Assembly (NCBI GenBank): GCA_963666535.1
Contig: OY762913.1
Location: forward strand, 1,426,001 to 1,490,000
Length of the DNA stretch: 64,000 bases
Source: G963666535 sp963666535
GTDB taxonomy: Bacteria; Bacillota; Clostridia; Oscillospirales; Oscillospiraceae
Direction: 5' to 3'
Under the pieces are notes generated by a model. The model did not search any database, was not told the DNA's origin, and worked only from the letters and a program-made list of their open reading frames with translations. Shown piece after piece: positions 43,783 to 52,599 of this stretch (the stretch's first letter is position 1; each line of letters starts with the position of its first letter). Made by a program: the position numbers and the translations under genes.

Positions 43783-45315
43783 ATGGAGCAAGATCAGTTG
43801 AGACGTTACACGGCTGTGCTGAAGCGGGCAACCCAGCAATTAGAGGGTGCACTCTCGGAAGAAAAAACGGCGCAAATTCGCCAGGAATTGAAAGCACTGG
43901 AAGCCACAATGAGATCCGACAGTGAAAACGAGATTGATTTTAAGGCTATTGTAGAAACCAGCAGTGATGGCATCTATATTGTGGATAAAAAAGCCATAAT
44001 TCGCTATATCAACCCGGCCTATACGCAACATACCAAACTTGTACCGGAGCAGGTGATTGGTAAAACCAGTCAGGAATTGGTGGAAGAGGGCATTTTCCTG
44101 CGTGTCGCAACCCCTGAGGTAATTGAGAGCAAACGGACGAGAGTCCTGCTTGGCTATATCCGGACGGTGGATGATCGGGACATATTTGGCTACTGCATTG
44201 TTCGTCCGGTGCTGACGGACAATGAAGAGGTCCGATACGCAGTGGTCACGCTTTATGATCCGGAACGACTGAAAGGCCGCTACTCTGAGTTTGCCAGCAT
44301 GAACAACTCAGTAGAACCGCCCATACGTGTCAGGGAGAGCCCGGTGGCCGATGGCGTGGAACCGGTGGTAGGTTCGAGTAAGACACTAAAGGATGTATAC
44401 GCGATTGCAAAGCGAGTGGCGGGAACCGATGCCACCGTTTTAATTTACGGGGAGTCAGGCGTGGGAAAGGAAGGCGTTGCGGACTTTATCTGCACGAACA
44501 GCCCACGGCGGGACAAACCGTTTGTAAAAGTCAATTGTACGGCAATCCCGGCAAATCTGCTGGAGTCGGAACTGTTTGGCTATGAGCGTGGCGCGTTTAC
44601 AGGTGCAAACAGCAAAGGGAAAGTCGGCTTGTTCGAACGGGCAAACGGTGGGACAATCCTTCTGGATGAAATCGGAGACATGTCCGTTGATCTTCAGGCC
44701 AAGCTTCTTCGTGTGATCCAGCAGAAAGAGCTGCTAAGGATCGGCAGCAATAATCCACTGAAGTTGGATGTGCGCATCATCGCCTCGACCAATGCGGATT
44801 TGAAGAAAAAAATTGCGGAAGGGAAATTCCGAGAGGATCTCTATTACCGCCTGTCCACGATTCCGATTCTCATCCCCCCGCTCAGAGAGCGCAGGGACGA
44901 TATTCCGGATTTAATCCGCTACTACTTGGACTACTTTGGGCAGCACCACCATCGCAACGTTCAGCTTTCGGATGAACATATGACGATTTTTGAGCGGTAT
45001 GACTGGCCTGGAAACATTCGCCAGCTGCGAAATGTGGTAGAATATCTGATTGTCTGCGGCGACGATGATTACCTGAACAATGTGAAACCGTTGCTCCGCA
45101 TTTTAGGTGTGGATGGATATTCTACAACGAACAACATACTGCCAACACTGGATGAAAGCATGCGCAGCTATGAGAAATCCATCCTAGAGCAGGTCATTCG
45201 AAAAACAGGAGGGATACGAAAAGCGTCGATTGTGCTTGGAGTAGATCCGGCGACTGTATCCCGCAAAGCGAAGAAGTATCATATCGAATTACCCGATCGG
45301 GCGGAGCGCGAATAA
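43783..45315 (+). CDS. PAS-domain sigma-54-dependent transcriptional activator
   Basis: A 510-residue enhancer-binding protein. An N-terminal coiled region precedes a PAS domain at about 45-150 (IVETSSDGIYIVDKKAIIRY), the likely sensor. The AAA+ domain at 200-430 has Walker A GESGVGKEG (223-231), the sigma-54 contact loop GAFTGA (270-275), Walker B TILLDEIGDM and the R-finger region FREDLYYRL. A Fis-type HTH ends the protein (GGIRKASIVLGVDPATVSRK). It very likely drives the three -24/-12 promoters in this window through the GTTGCA-N4-TGCAAC sites. The ligand sensed is unknown, perhaps the acid or its CoA ester. Confidence 0.85.
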   Translation: MEQDQLRRYTAVLKRATQQLEGALSEEKTAQIRQELKALEATMRSDSENEIDFKAIVETSSDGIYIVDKKAIIRYINPAYTQHTKLVPEQVIGKTSQELVEEGIFLRVATPEVIESKRTRVLLGYIRTVDDRDIFGYCIVRPVLTDNEEVRYAVVTLYDPERLKGRYSEFASMNNSVEPPIRVRESPVADGVEPVVGSSKTLKDVYAIAKRVAGTDATVLIYGESGVGKEGVADFICTNSPRRDKPFVKVNCTAIPANLLESELFGYERGAFTGANSKGKVGLFERANGGTILLDEIGDMSVDLQAKLLRVIQQKELLRIGSNNPLKLDVRIIASTNADLKKKIAEGKFREDLYYRLSTIPILIPPLRERRDDIPDLIRYYLDYFGQHHHRNVQLSDEHMTIFERYDWPGNIRQLRNVVEYLIVCGDDDYLNNVKPLLRILGVDGYSTTNNILPTLDESMRSYEKSILEQVIRKTGGIRKASIVLGVDPATVSRKAKKYHIELPDRAERE

Positions 45316-45379
45316 AACAAAATGAAAAGGGAGAACCACTGTCTTTTAACTTGATTGGGACAGTGGTTTCTCCTTTTTC

Positions 45380-46705
45380 TCAGGTCCCGTAAATGAGCCC
45401 AGGCAGCCAAGTGATCAGGCCCGGGAAAACGATAAAAGCGATGCAGGCAAAGATCATAATGAACACAAAGGGAATAACGCCCTTGTAAATGTCTGCCATC
45501 GTGATATCCTTGGGAACAATCTGCTTCATGTAGAAGAGGTTGAAACCAAAAGGAGGGGAGATGTAGCCAATCAACATCAGAGCAATAAAGAGCACGCCAA
45601 ACCACAACGAATTAAAGCCGAGATTGACCATAATGGGTTGGATGATGGGGATGGTCAGCATGATAATCGCGCCGGGATCAAGGAACATACCCAGGATTAC
45701 CATCAGGATAATAACAGCAAACAGAATTACATAGGGGCTGGCATCCAGACCAAGGACAAATGACGTGATCACCTTGTTCGCGCCAATCTTGTTGAAAAAT
45801 GCTGCGAATGAGGCGCTGGCGAAGATGATCCATACCACCATGGCGGAAAGCTCCAGCGTGCGGAAGCAGGTGTTTTTAAAGCTCGTCCAAGTCAGGCAGC
45901 GGCGGATGAGTGCGATGACCAGAACGCCGACGCAGCCGACGGCGGCAGCTTCGGTGGGAGTAGCGATTCCGCCAAAGATGGAGCCGAGAACGATAACAAT
46001 TAAAATGATGGGGGCGATAACGCCTCTGGAAGAATGTAGGATCTCTTTGAAACTGGCTCGTTCCTCAACCGGCACGGCGGGAGCATAATCCTTTTGGATG
46101 GCAGAGCGGATCAAAATGTAGACGCAGAACAGCGCCGAAATAAAGATACCGGCAAAAACGCCGCCTGCGAACATTTGCCCGATGGACTCGCCCGTAAACA
46201 GACCATACAAAACCATCAGGACGCTGGGAGGAATGATAACTCCCAAGGTGCCGCCCGCGGCTACGGAACCGACAGCCATCTGCTTGTTGTAGCCATGCTT
46301 GAGCATGGCGGGCAGTGCAATCAGGCCCATTGTAACGACAGAGGCGGCTGCGGTGCCCGTCATAGCACCAAAAATGGTGCAGACGATAATGGAACTGACC
46401 GCAAGGCCGCCGCGGATGCGGCCAAAGATCTTATACATCAAATCAAATGCTTCCTCGGCGATTCCGGTCTTTTCCAAGACTGTTCCGAGAAAAATGAAAC
46501 AAGGGATTGCTATGGTAGTGAAGCTGCTCATTTGATTGTAAACCTGAGAGGTAACCATTCCCAAGCTGCTTTCTCCCGCAAAAAGGTAGAGACCAATGGT
46601 GGCAAGGCCGCCGATGACAAAGACCAGGGGAACACCCAGAATCAGGAAAAAGATGAGCAATGCAAAAAACAAAGCGACGATCATACTAGTAGTCAATGTA
46701 AGCAT
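45380..46705 (-). CDS. dctM: TRAP transporter large permease (DctM family)
   Basis: A 441-residue, 12-helix-type subunit of a tripartite ATP-independent periplasmic transporter. Motifs: PLVFVIGGLATIGLYLFAG, AVSSIIVCTIFGAMTGTAAA and SVAAGGTLGVIIPPSVLMVLYG. It performs sodium- or proton-driven uptake of an organic acid. It overlaps the end of the small-subunit gene by 20 bases. Last of a three-gene operon read from the -24/-12 promoter at 48463. Confidence 0.9.
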   Translation of the reverse strand: MLTLTTSMIVALFFALLIFFLILGVPLVFVIGGLATIGLYLFAGESSLGMVTSQVYNQMSSFTTIAIPCFIFLGTVLEKTGIAEEAFDLMYKIFGRIRGGLAVSSIIVCTIFGAMTGTAAASVVTMGLIALPAMLKHGYNKQMAVGSVAAGGTLGVIIPPSVLMVLYGLFTGESIGQMFAGGVFAGIFISALFCVYILIRSAIQKDYAPAVPVEERASFKEILHSSRGVIAPIILIVIVLGSIFGGIATPTEAAAVGCVGVLVIALIRRCLTWTSFKNTCFRTLELSAMVVWIIFASASFAAFFNKIGANKVITSFVLGLDASPYVILFAVIILMVILGMFLDPGAIIMLTIPIIQPIMVNLGFNSLWFGVLFIALMLIGYISPPFGFNLFYMKQIVPKDITMADIYKGVIPFVFIMIFACIAFIVFPGLITWLPGLIYGT

Positions 46706-47198
46706 CCCCCTTTACCAGGACAAGAAGATCACGCACGAATTGTGCTAACGTCTGAAGAAGGAACAGCGCACATCCCACGGGCAGACATAAACGGAACGGA
46801 ATCATGCTCGGCGCCCACACAGTGGTAGAGTGTTCGTTGGTGAGAATTGTGTTGATAGCACGCTCTCCACCTTTCCAGACCATGACATACAAGAAAGCGA
46901 ATCCGATCACATAGGTAAGTATATTGACCAATGCCCTGGTGCGTGGAGAGAAACGACCGGACAGGATGTCCATGGCTACATGCCCTTTTTTCAAATAGAC
47001 ATAGGCACCGCCCATCATCATATAAATTGCGAAAGTCATGGAGCACAGCTCGTTAGACCATGAGGTGGGACTATCCAGGAAATAGCGCACGATAACCTCA
47101 TAAAACGTTGCGAAAATAATGATCAGAAGGATGAAAGCATCAGCCTTTCCGATGTATTCATTCATCTTATCAATGCCGTGAAGCACTTTTTTTAACAT
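46686..47198 (-). CDS. dctQ: TRAP transporter small permease (DctQ family)
   Basis: About 170 residues with four transmembrane helices (ADAFILLIIIFATFYEVIVRY; WSNELCSMTFAIYMMMGGAY with the DctQ motif). The start at 47198 is set by AGGAGG eight bases upstream; the longer frame runs into the intergenic gap. Pairs with the large permease. Confidence 0.85.
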   Translation of the reverse strand: MLKKVLHGIDKMNEYIGKADAFILLIIIFATFYEVIVRYFLDSPTSWSNELCSMTFAIYMMMGGAYVYLKKGHVAMDILSGRFSPRTRALVNILTYVIGFAFLYVMVWKGGERAINTILTNEHSTTVWAPSMIPFRLCLPVGCALFLLQTLAQFVRDLLVLVKGDAYIDY

Positions 47199-47271
47199 TA
47201 GGGAAACCTCCTGTTCTGAACGCTGTTGGGGAAACGAAGCCCGTTTCCCCAACAGCGTTCAACTGGTAACA

Positions 47272-48393
47272 TCAGTTAAAGCTGATTTGATTATTATACA
47301 CGAGCTCGCCGGTGTCATATTCTGCGAGGAAGTCCTTCAGTGCGGTAACAGCCTTGGCGGAGTAATCATCGTTCTTAGCGAACGTATCCACCAGCTGCAT
47401 GCCATACTCCGAGAATGCTGCGATCGCGTCGGGATCCAGTGTCTGGATGGTCACACCATACTGGGTGGTAAACAGTTCCTTGGCCAGCACGTTGTTGGCA
47501 GCGGTGGCAACGGTGCGGTTATAGCCGGCGATTTGGATGGCACCCTCCAGAGAATTCTGCTGGTCTGTCGTCAGAGCATTCCACCAGTCCAAATTCACAT
47601 AGATGCAGTTCCACTGACCAAACACGGGATCGGGGTCCATGTAATATTTAGCGACTTCCTGCAGATTCATCTGAATCATGGCCTGAGCACTGCCCCAGGA
47701 AGCGCCGTCCACAATGCCGGTGGAAAGCGCACTGTACAGCTCGCTGCCGGAGACGTTGGTGACCGCAGCGCCGACCAGCTGCTCATACAGAGCCATGCTG
47801 CCGGATGCGCGGAGCTTCATGCTCTTAATGGAATCCACGGTAGTGATTGGATTTTTGGAAATGATACTGGTGCTATAGCACTCATAGGGGATCATGTGGA
47901 TGTTCTGTGCTGCATAAGCCTCGTTCAGGATGTCAACAAAGCCGCGGTTGACCATGAACATGTAGGCCTGCTCGTTACTGCTGTATACAAAGGGAAGACC
48001 AGCAGCCATAAGTGACACAGGGACGTTGTCATACCAAGATCCCTCGGCTGCCTCGCACATGATCAGGTCGCCACTGGAAACGGCGCTGAAACAGTCCGCA
48101 GTGGAATAGAGAGAGCCGGATTCGTAGGCCTTGATCTCCACTGCACCGTTGGTGACTTGATTGACCAAGGAGATCATTTGATCATAGCTGCTCTTCAGCT
48201 GCTCCGTGGAACTCTGGTGACACTGCAGGTCAATGGAATAGCTGGTGCCATCCCAAACACTTCCGGAACCGCTGCTGCTGGGGTCGTCTGTGCTTGCACT
48301 GCCGGAATCGCTTCCGCAAGACGCGAGCGTCAAGCTTAGGGTCATTGCCAATACGCAGGCAATGGCGAGGGTGCGTTTTTTCATCTTCTTCAT
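47272..48393 (-). CDS. dctP: TRAP transporter solute-binding lipoprotein (DctP family)
   Basis: A 373-residue extracytoplasmic binding protein. Lipoprotein signal (IACVLAMTLSLTLASCGSDS) with lipobox LASC. The TRAP-specific stretch ITTVDSIKSMKLRASGSMAL contains the conserved Arg that binds the substrate carboxylate, followed by VDGASWGSAQAMIQMNLQEV. The ligand is therefore probably a carboxylic acid. First gene of the TRAP operon, expressed from the sigma-54 promoter at 48463-48478. Confidence 0.85.
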   Translation of the reverse strand: MKKMKKRTLAIACVLAMTLSLTLASCGSDSGSASTDDPSSSGSGSVWDGTSYSIDLQCHQSSTEQLKSSYDQMISLVNQVTNGAVEIKAYESGSLYSTADCFSAVSSGDLIMCEAAEGSWYDNVPVSLMAAGLPFVYSSNEQAYMFMVNRGFVDILNEAYAAQNIHMIPYECYSTSIISKNPITTVDSIKSMKLRASGSMALYEQLVGAAVTNVSGSELYSALSTGIVDGASWGSAQAMIQMNLQEVAKYYMDPDPVFGQWNCIYVNLDWWNALTTDQQNSLEGAIQIAGYNRTVATAANNVLAKELFTTQYGVTIQTLDPDAIAAFSEYGMQLVDTFAKNDDYSAKAVTALKDFLAEYDTGELVYNNQISFN

Positions 48394-48462
48394 TTTCCTT
48401 TTTCCTCCGCTTCATTTTTTAAGGGCAGGCATTTTGCCGACACCCCGATGAGCTATATTAAC

Positions 48463-48478
48463 TGCAATACCCATGCCA
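48463..48478 (-). promoter_or_regulatory. sigma-54 (-24/-12) promoter of the TRAP operon
   Basis: Minus-strand TGGCATGGGTATTGCA: GG and GC elements separated by exactly ten bases, about 70 bases upstream of the dctP ATG. Confidence 0.8.
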
Positions 48479-48641
48479 AATTGGTGGTCACGTACAAAAA
48501 AACAGGATCATAGGACAAAAAAATTATTAGAATAGATCACAAACAGTGAAATGAACGACAAAAAGCGACATATGAAAATTGTGATCGATTTTGATTGGAC
48601 AACGCCAGGGGAAAAGCAAGTATCCCCAAAATCCCAAAAAT

Positions 48642-48657
48642 GTTGCAACCTTGCAAT
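48642..48657. promoter_or_regulatory. activator-binding palindrome (UAS) 1
   Basis: GTTGCAACCTTGCAAT: half sites GTTGCA and TGCAAT with a 4-base spacer. About 165 bases from the TRAP promoter and 400 from the CoA-operon promoter. Confidence 0.6.
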
Positions 48658-48745
48658 CGTGAAAATTGCTAAACAGTTTTGGACAAGTAGTCGGAAATTG
48701 TTGAAATGTACATATAAAAACGATCAAAGTACAGATGCTCACTAC

Positions 48746-48761
48746 GTTGCAAGCCTGCAAC
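48746..48761. promoter_or_regulatory. activator-binding palindrome (UAS) 2
   Basis: GTTGCAAGCCTGCAAC, a perfect 6-4-6 palindrome between the divergent TRAP and CoA-operon promoters. A weaker copy, TTTGCAACAAGGCAAA, follows at 48777-48792. Confidence 0.65.
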
Positions 48762-49058
48762 ACAGTGAGGAGTGGTTTTGCAACAAGGCAAAGAAGAACG
48801 GGAAAGGTTCCTCCAAACGAGAAGGGAAAAGTCCTGAGAGAGCAACCACAGCAGCCTTCAACAATCGGACGGGGACGATCCGCTTGGAAATGCTGCCATG
48901 CGGCAAGTGGACTGCCACACAGGTTGCAGGAGAAAGGGAATGGACAAAGTCTGACAAGCTTTTTTCATATTATATCATAAGGAATAAAAAAGAGGAAAAG
49001 TGGCGAAAGCGGAAGACAGTTTTTTCATTAAAACTTATTTGGGAAGAAATCGATAACC

Positions 49059-49074
49059 TGGCACGATGATTGCA
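49059..49074 (+). promoter_or_regulatory. sigma-54 (-24/-12) promoter of the CoA-pathway operon
   Basis: TGGCACGATGATTGCA matches the consensus TGGCAC-N5-TTGCA with ten bases between GG and GC, 50 bases before the CoA-transferase ATG. Confidence 0.85.
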
Positions 49075-49123
49075 GTATTATTCAGTAAAAGGTTTTGATC
49101 AATTGTCAAGGAGGAAAAAATGA

Positions 49124-50725
49124 ATGAAACATAAAGTGTGCACAGCAGAAGAGGCAGTTGCCTTGATTCGTGATGGGGATGTACTGATTCCGAGTGGCTT
49201 TATTCGTTCCATGGCGCCCGAGGAACTGTTAAACAACATCGAAAAGCGTTTTCTTGAGACGGGGCACCCCAAGAATCTAACTCTTTTACATGGCGCTTCG
49301 GCCAGTGAACATTTTGTAGGGGGAAATGCGGGGCTCAACAAGCTTGCGCACGATGGACTCCTGGTACGTACTTTTTCTGGATTTTACGGACATAACGACC
49401 GGTTTAAAGAGATGATAAAAGATGGTAAAATTGAGGCGTATAACTTTCCGCTTGGTGTAATTTCCCACCTGCTGCGGAACTATGCAAAAGGCGAGAACGG
49501 TGAAATGACCAAGATTGGCATGAAAACGTATGTCGACCCCCGGTTGGAGGGCGGTCGGTGGAATACCAATACGCCCACGACTGGTGAATGGATCAAGGTT
49601 ATTGAGTTTATGGGAGAGGAGTATCTCTACTTTACAACTCCAAAGCCCAATTTTGCGATTTTGCGTGGAACAACCGCCGATGAATACGGCAACATTTCAC
49701 TGGAAGACGAGGCTGTTTTTTCCTTGGTGAAGGTAGCGGCCATGGCCGTCAAGCAGAACGGGGGAACCGTGGTATTCCAGGTCAAGAATTTGGTTCAGGG
49801 CGGAACAATTGATTCTCAGATGGTGGCCATTCCGGGCATTTTTGTTGACCGGGTTGTGGTGTGCAGCGATCCCGAGCACTTGCACCGGCAGACAGCCGGC
49901 GCTTTGAACAACCCGATGTATTCCGGACATCTGAAGGCGACAAGTCACGCTCACAAGAAGCTGCCATTGGATGCACGAAAAGTTATGGCGCGGCGCAGCG
50001 CCATGGAGCTGATGCCAGATGGGGTGGTCAATCTGGGCACTGGGAATCCGGAATTTGTGGCAACAGTGGCAACCGAGGAAGGGTGCCAGGATATGATGAC
50101 CCTCACCGTGGAGGCCGGCGCGATCGGCGGCAGCCCGCTGCCAGGCAGTGATTTTGGTGCAACCTCCAATGCATGGGGATACTTGGATGAGGACCGCATG
50201 TTCGACTTGTACGACGGCGGAGGGTTGGACATTGCATTTTTGGGACTGGCAGAGACCGATTTTGCCGGAAATGTGAATGTTTCCAAATTTAAGGGGACGA
50301 TCATGGGCTGCGGCGGCTTCATTGAAATTACACAGGCGACCAAAAAGGTAGTTTTCCTAGGTACCTTTACTGCGGGTGGCCTTGAGGTCGAATGCAAGGA
50401 CGGCAAGCTGGTCATCCTTCAGGAAGGCAAGCACGTTAAGTTTAAGAAGAATGTGGAACAAATTACGTTCTCCGGTGATTTTGCCAATGAAACCGGTCAG
50501 GACATTACCTTTGTCACCGAGCGCGCAGTGCTGAAGCTGACCAAAGATGGACTGAAACTGGTGGAAATTGCGCCGGGAATTGATTTGCAGAAGGACATTC
50601 TGGATCATATGGAGTTTACCCCCATCATGGATGAGGTGAAGCTGATGGACAGCAAGATTTTCGGTGATGGTTCAATTGATCTGAGAGAAATCATACAGGC
50701 GAAGGTAGCCGGAAAGGAGATATAA
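49124..50725 (+). CDS. family I acyl-CoA:acetate/3-ketoacid CoA-transferase
   Basis: A 533-residue fused alpha-beta CoA-transferase of the YdiF/propionate CoA-transferase type. It activates a carboxylic acid by moving CoA from acetyl-CoA or another donor. The N-terminal half begins VCTAEEAVALIRDGDVLIPS. The catalytic Glu (E330) is in LTVEAGAIGGSPLPG, the ExGxxGG motif of family I. NLGTGNPEFVATVA marks the beta half. The ATG is nine bases after GGAGG. First gene of the seven-gene operon controlled by the sigma-54 promoter at 49059; it accepts the acid brought in by the TRAP system. Confidence 0.85.
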   Translation: MKHKVCTAEEAVALIRDGDVLIPSGFIRSMAPEELLNNIEKRFLETGHPKNLTLLHGASASEHFVGGNAGLNKLAHDGLLVRTFSGFYGHNDRFKEMIKDGKIEAYNFPLGVISHLLRNYAKGENGEMTKIGMKTYVDPRLEGGRWNTNTPTTGEWIKVIEFMGEEYLYFTTPKPNFAILRGTTADEYGNISLEDEAVFSLVKVAAMAVKQNGGTVVFQVKNLVQGGTIDSQMVAIPGIFVDRVVVCSDPEHLHRQTAGALNNPMYSGHLKATSHAHKKLPLDARKVMARRSAMELMPDGVVNLGTGNPEFVATVATEEGCQDMMTLTVEAGAIGGSPLPGSDFGATSNAWGYLDEDRMFDLYDGGGLDIAFLGLAETDFAGNVNVSKFKGTIMGCGGFIEITQATKKVVFLGTFTAGGLEVECKDGKLVILQEGKHVKFKKNVEQITFSGDFANETGQDITFVTERAVLKLTKDGLKLVEIAPGIDLQKDILDHMEFTPIMDEVKLMDSKIFGDGSIDLREIIQAKVAGKEI

Positions 50726-50726
50726 A

Positions 50727-51668
50727 GTGTCTGAAATCAAAACAGTAATGGTCGTAGGCGCGGGAATGATGGGGGCCAGCATTGCACAGGCAATCGCGTG
50801 CAAAGGGCGAAAAGTAGTTCTGGTGGATCAGACGGAAGCATTGCTGGACCGCGCAAAGAAGATGATTGATGGCAATGTAGGCACGATGGTATCGGAGTGC
50901 CTCTACACGGCGGAGGAAGCAACCCGCGCAAGAAGCGGGATCGAATTTGTGCTGGAAGCGGACATGGAAACTGTCGCGGAGAAGGCGGATCTTGTGGTGG
51001 AGAGCGTTTTTGAAAACCCTGCGGTGAAACAGGCTGTTTTTGCCAAAATGGACAAATACTGCCGCGCCGACTGCATTTTCTGTTCCAACACCTCCGCATC
51101 CAACGTTTTTCAGTTTGTTACGGTTTCCCATGGGGAGCGTTTTTTGATTACACATTGGTTTAATCCTGCCTATCTCATGCAATTGGTTGAAGTGGTGCGT
51201 GGCCCGGAGACTTCGGACGACGTGGTGAAAAACGTCACGGAGCTGCTGCAGAGTGTTGGAAAAAACCCCTGTGTTCTCAACCAGTATGTTCCCGGCTTTA
51301 TTGTCAACCGCTTGGCCAATGCGCTGTGCCGCGAGGCAGGCTATATGATTATGCAGGGATGGACAACGGCAAGCGAAATTGATGATGCCATCCGCGCGAC
51401 CAGCGGAATACGCTACGCCTTTGAAGGCCCCATGGCACTCAACGATGTGATTGGTTGGGATTTGATCTTAACCGGATGCCATGATGTTTATGCCTCTCTT
51501 TGCAATGAGGCGGATTCTGGTTTTACGGAAAAGCTGGTGAAGGAACAGAAGCTTGGCGTTAAAACGGGAGAAGGCGTGTACGACTACAGTGAGACGACGG
51601 CGGAACAATTTTTGACGGAACGCTCACAGAAAATCATTAAGATGTACAAGGCAATCCAATCGCTGTAA
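50727..51668 (+). CDS. 3-hydroxyacyl-CoA dehydrogenase, paralogue 1
   Basis: A 313-residue NAD-dependent dehydrogenase. Rossmann motif VMVVGAGMMGASIAQAIACKG at the N-terminus, catalytic His in ITHWFNPAYLMQLVEVVRG, and the C-terminal dimer domain (YVPGFIVNRLANALCREAGY). GTG start one base after the previous stop, with AAGGAG upstream. Differs markedly from the paralogue at 56118 (HWFNPAY versus HFFFPVL), so the two probably act on different 3-hydroxyacyl-CoAs. Confidence 0.85.
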   Translation: MSEIKTVMVVGAGMMGASIAQAIACKGRKVVLVDQTEALLDRAKKMIDGNVGTMVSECLYTAEEATRARSGIEFVLEADMETVAEKADLVVESVFENPAVKQAVFAKMDKYCRADCIFCSNTSASNVFQFVTVSHGERFLITHWFNPAYLMQLVEVVRGPETSDDVVKNVTELLQSVGKNPCVLNQYVPGFIVNRLANALCREAGYMIMQGWTTASEIDDAIRATSGIRYAFEGPMALNDVIGWDLILTGCHDVYASLCNEADSGFTEKLVKEQKLGVKTGEGVYDYSETTAEQFLTERSQKIIKMYKAIQSL

Positions 51669-51688
51669 GAAAGAAAAGAGGATGTAGT

Positions 51689-52504
51689 ATGGGAAAGCTT
51701 ACTGGGCAGGTAGCGCTGGTAACCGGTGCCGCCCGTGGATTAGGTCGCGAATACGCCCTTCACCTTGCCTCGCTGGGTGCAGATGTAGGTGTGATTGACA
51801 TCAATTTTCAGTCGTTTCAGGACTACAAAGGAGAGGCGGATCTGCTCACCGCGGCGAATGTGGTGGAGGAGCTTCGGGCAATGGGTGTGAAAGCTGCGGG
51901 CGCTGAGGCGGACATCACGGATCGCATTCAGGTATTCAGCGCCGTGGATAAAATCGCGGCGGAGCTGGGTGACATTTCGATTGTCGTGACCAATGCGGGG
52001 GGCGGTATGGGGCCACCCGATGGGAACAAGGCCAGCAGTCTGGATTGGGATATGTATCATGCGGTGATTAACCGGAACCTGCACGGAACAGTCTATACTG
52101 TGAATGCAGTTGCGCCAATGATGAAGAAAAACCGGTATGGAAAAATTGTAACGGTGGCATCTGTGGGAGGACTGGTAACGAACAGCGACGGCTCCTATTC
52201 CCACTACGCGATGGCGAAAGCCGCGGTCATTCACTACACGCACTATTTAGCGGCGGAGCTTGGGCAGTATAATATCAACGCTAACTGCATTGCTCCCGGC
52301 TACATGGCGACCGGACGCCTGATCGAGCAGTATAAGCAGGCTGGTGAGGACACATTTCTTTCCCGTACCAGCATCAAGCGTTTCGGGACACCCGAGGATT
52401 GCGCAAATGCGCTGGAATTCTTGGTAACGGATCAATCTGGCTTTATTACCGGCCAGGTTCTGGAAGTAAGCGGCGGTGTTTCCGGTCGCGTGAGAGTAGA
52501 CTGA
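51689..52504 (+). CDS. short-chain dehydrogenase/reductase, paralogue 1
   Basis: A 271-residue classical SDR. Cofactor motif TGAARGLGREYALHLASLG, NAG motif VVTNAGGGMG, the catalytic Ser in VTVASVGGLVTNSDG and YxxxK as YAMAK. An Asp (VIDIN) after beta-2 suggests NAD(H) rather than NADP(H). Lies between the first hydroxyacyl-CoA dehydrogenase and the dehydratase gene; substrate not determined. Could oxidise a hydroxyl of the starting acid or a cyclic CoA ester. Confidence 0.8.
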   Translation: MGKLTGQVALVTGAARGLGREYALHLASLGADVGVIDINFQSFQDYKGEADLLTAANVVEELRAMGVKAAGAEADITDRIQVFSAVDKIAAELGDISIVVTNAGGGMGPPDGNKASSLDWDMYHAVINRNLHGTVYTVNAVAPMMKKNRYGKIVTVASVGGLVTNSDGSYSHYAMAKAAVIHYTHYLAAELGQYNINANCIAPGYMATGRLIEQYKQAGEDTFLSRTSIKRFGTPEDCANALEFLVTDQSGFITGQVLEVSGGVSGRVRVD

Positions 52505-52599
52505 CAGAAGATCGGTTGCGCTGCGGATTATCATGGCATTCAAACGAGCAGAAACGCGGCAGTCTGCCGCCCTGGAAAAATAAATGGAGGAATATGAAA

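Noticed and set aside
48551..49069. 172-codon plus-strand ORF in the TRAP/CoA intergenic region
   Set aside because: It covers the activator sites and the -24/-12 promoter, has biased low-complexity lysine-rich content and no family resemblance.
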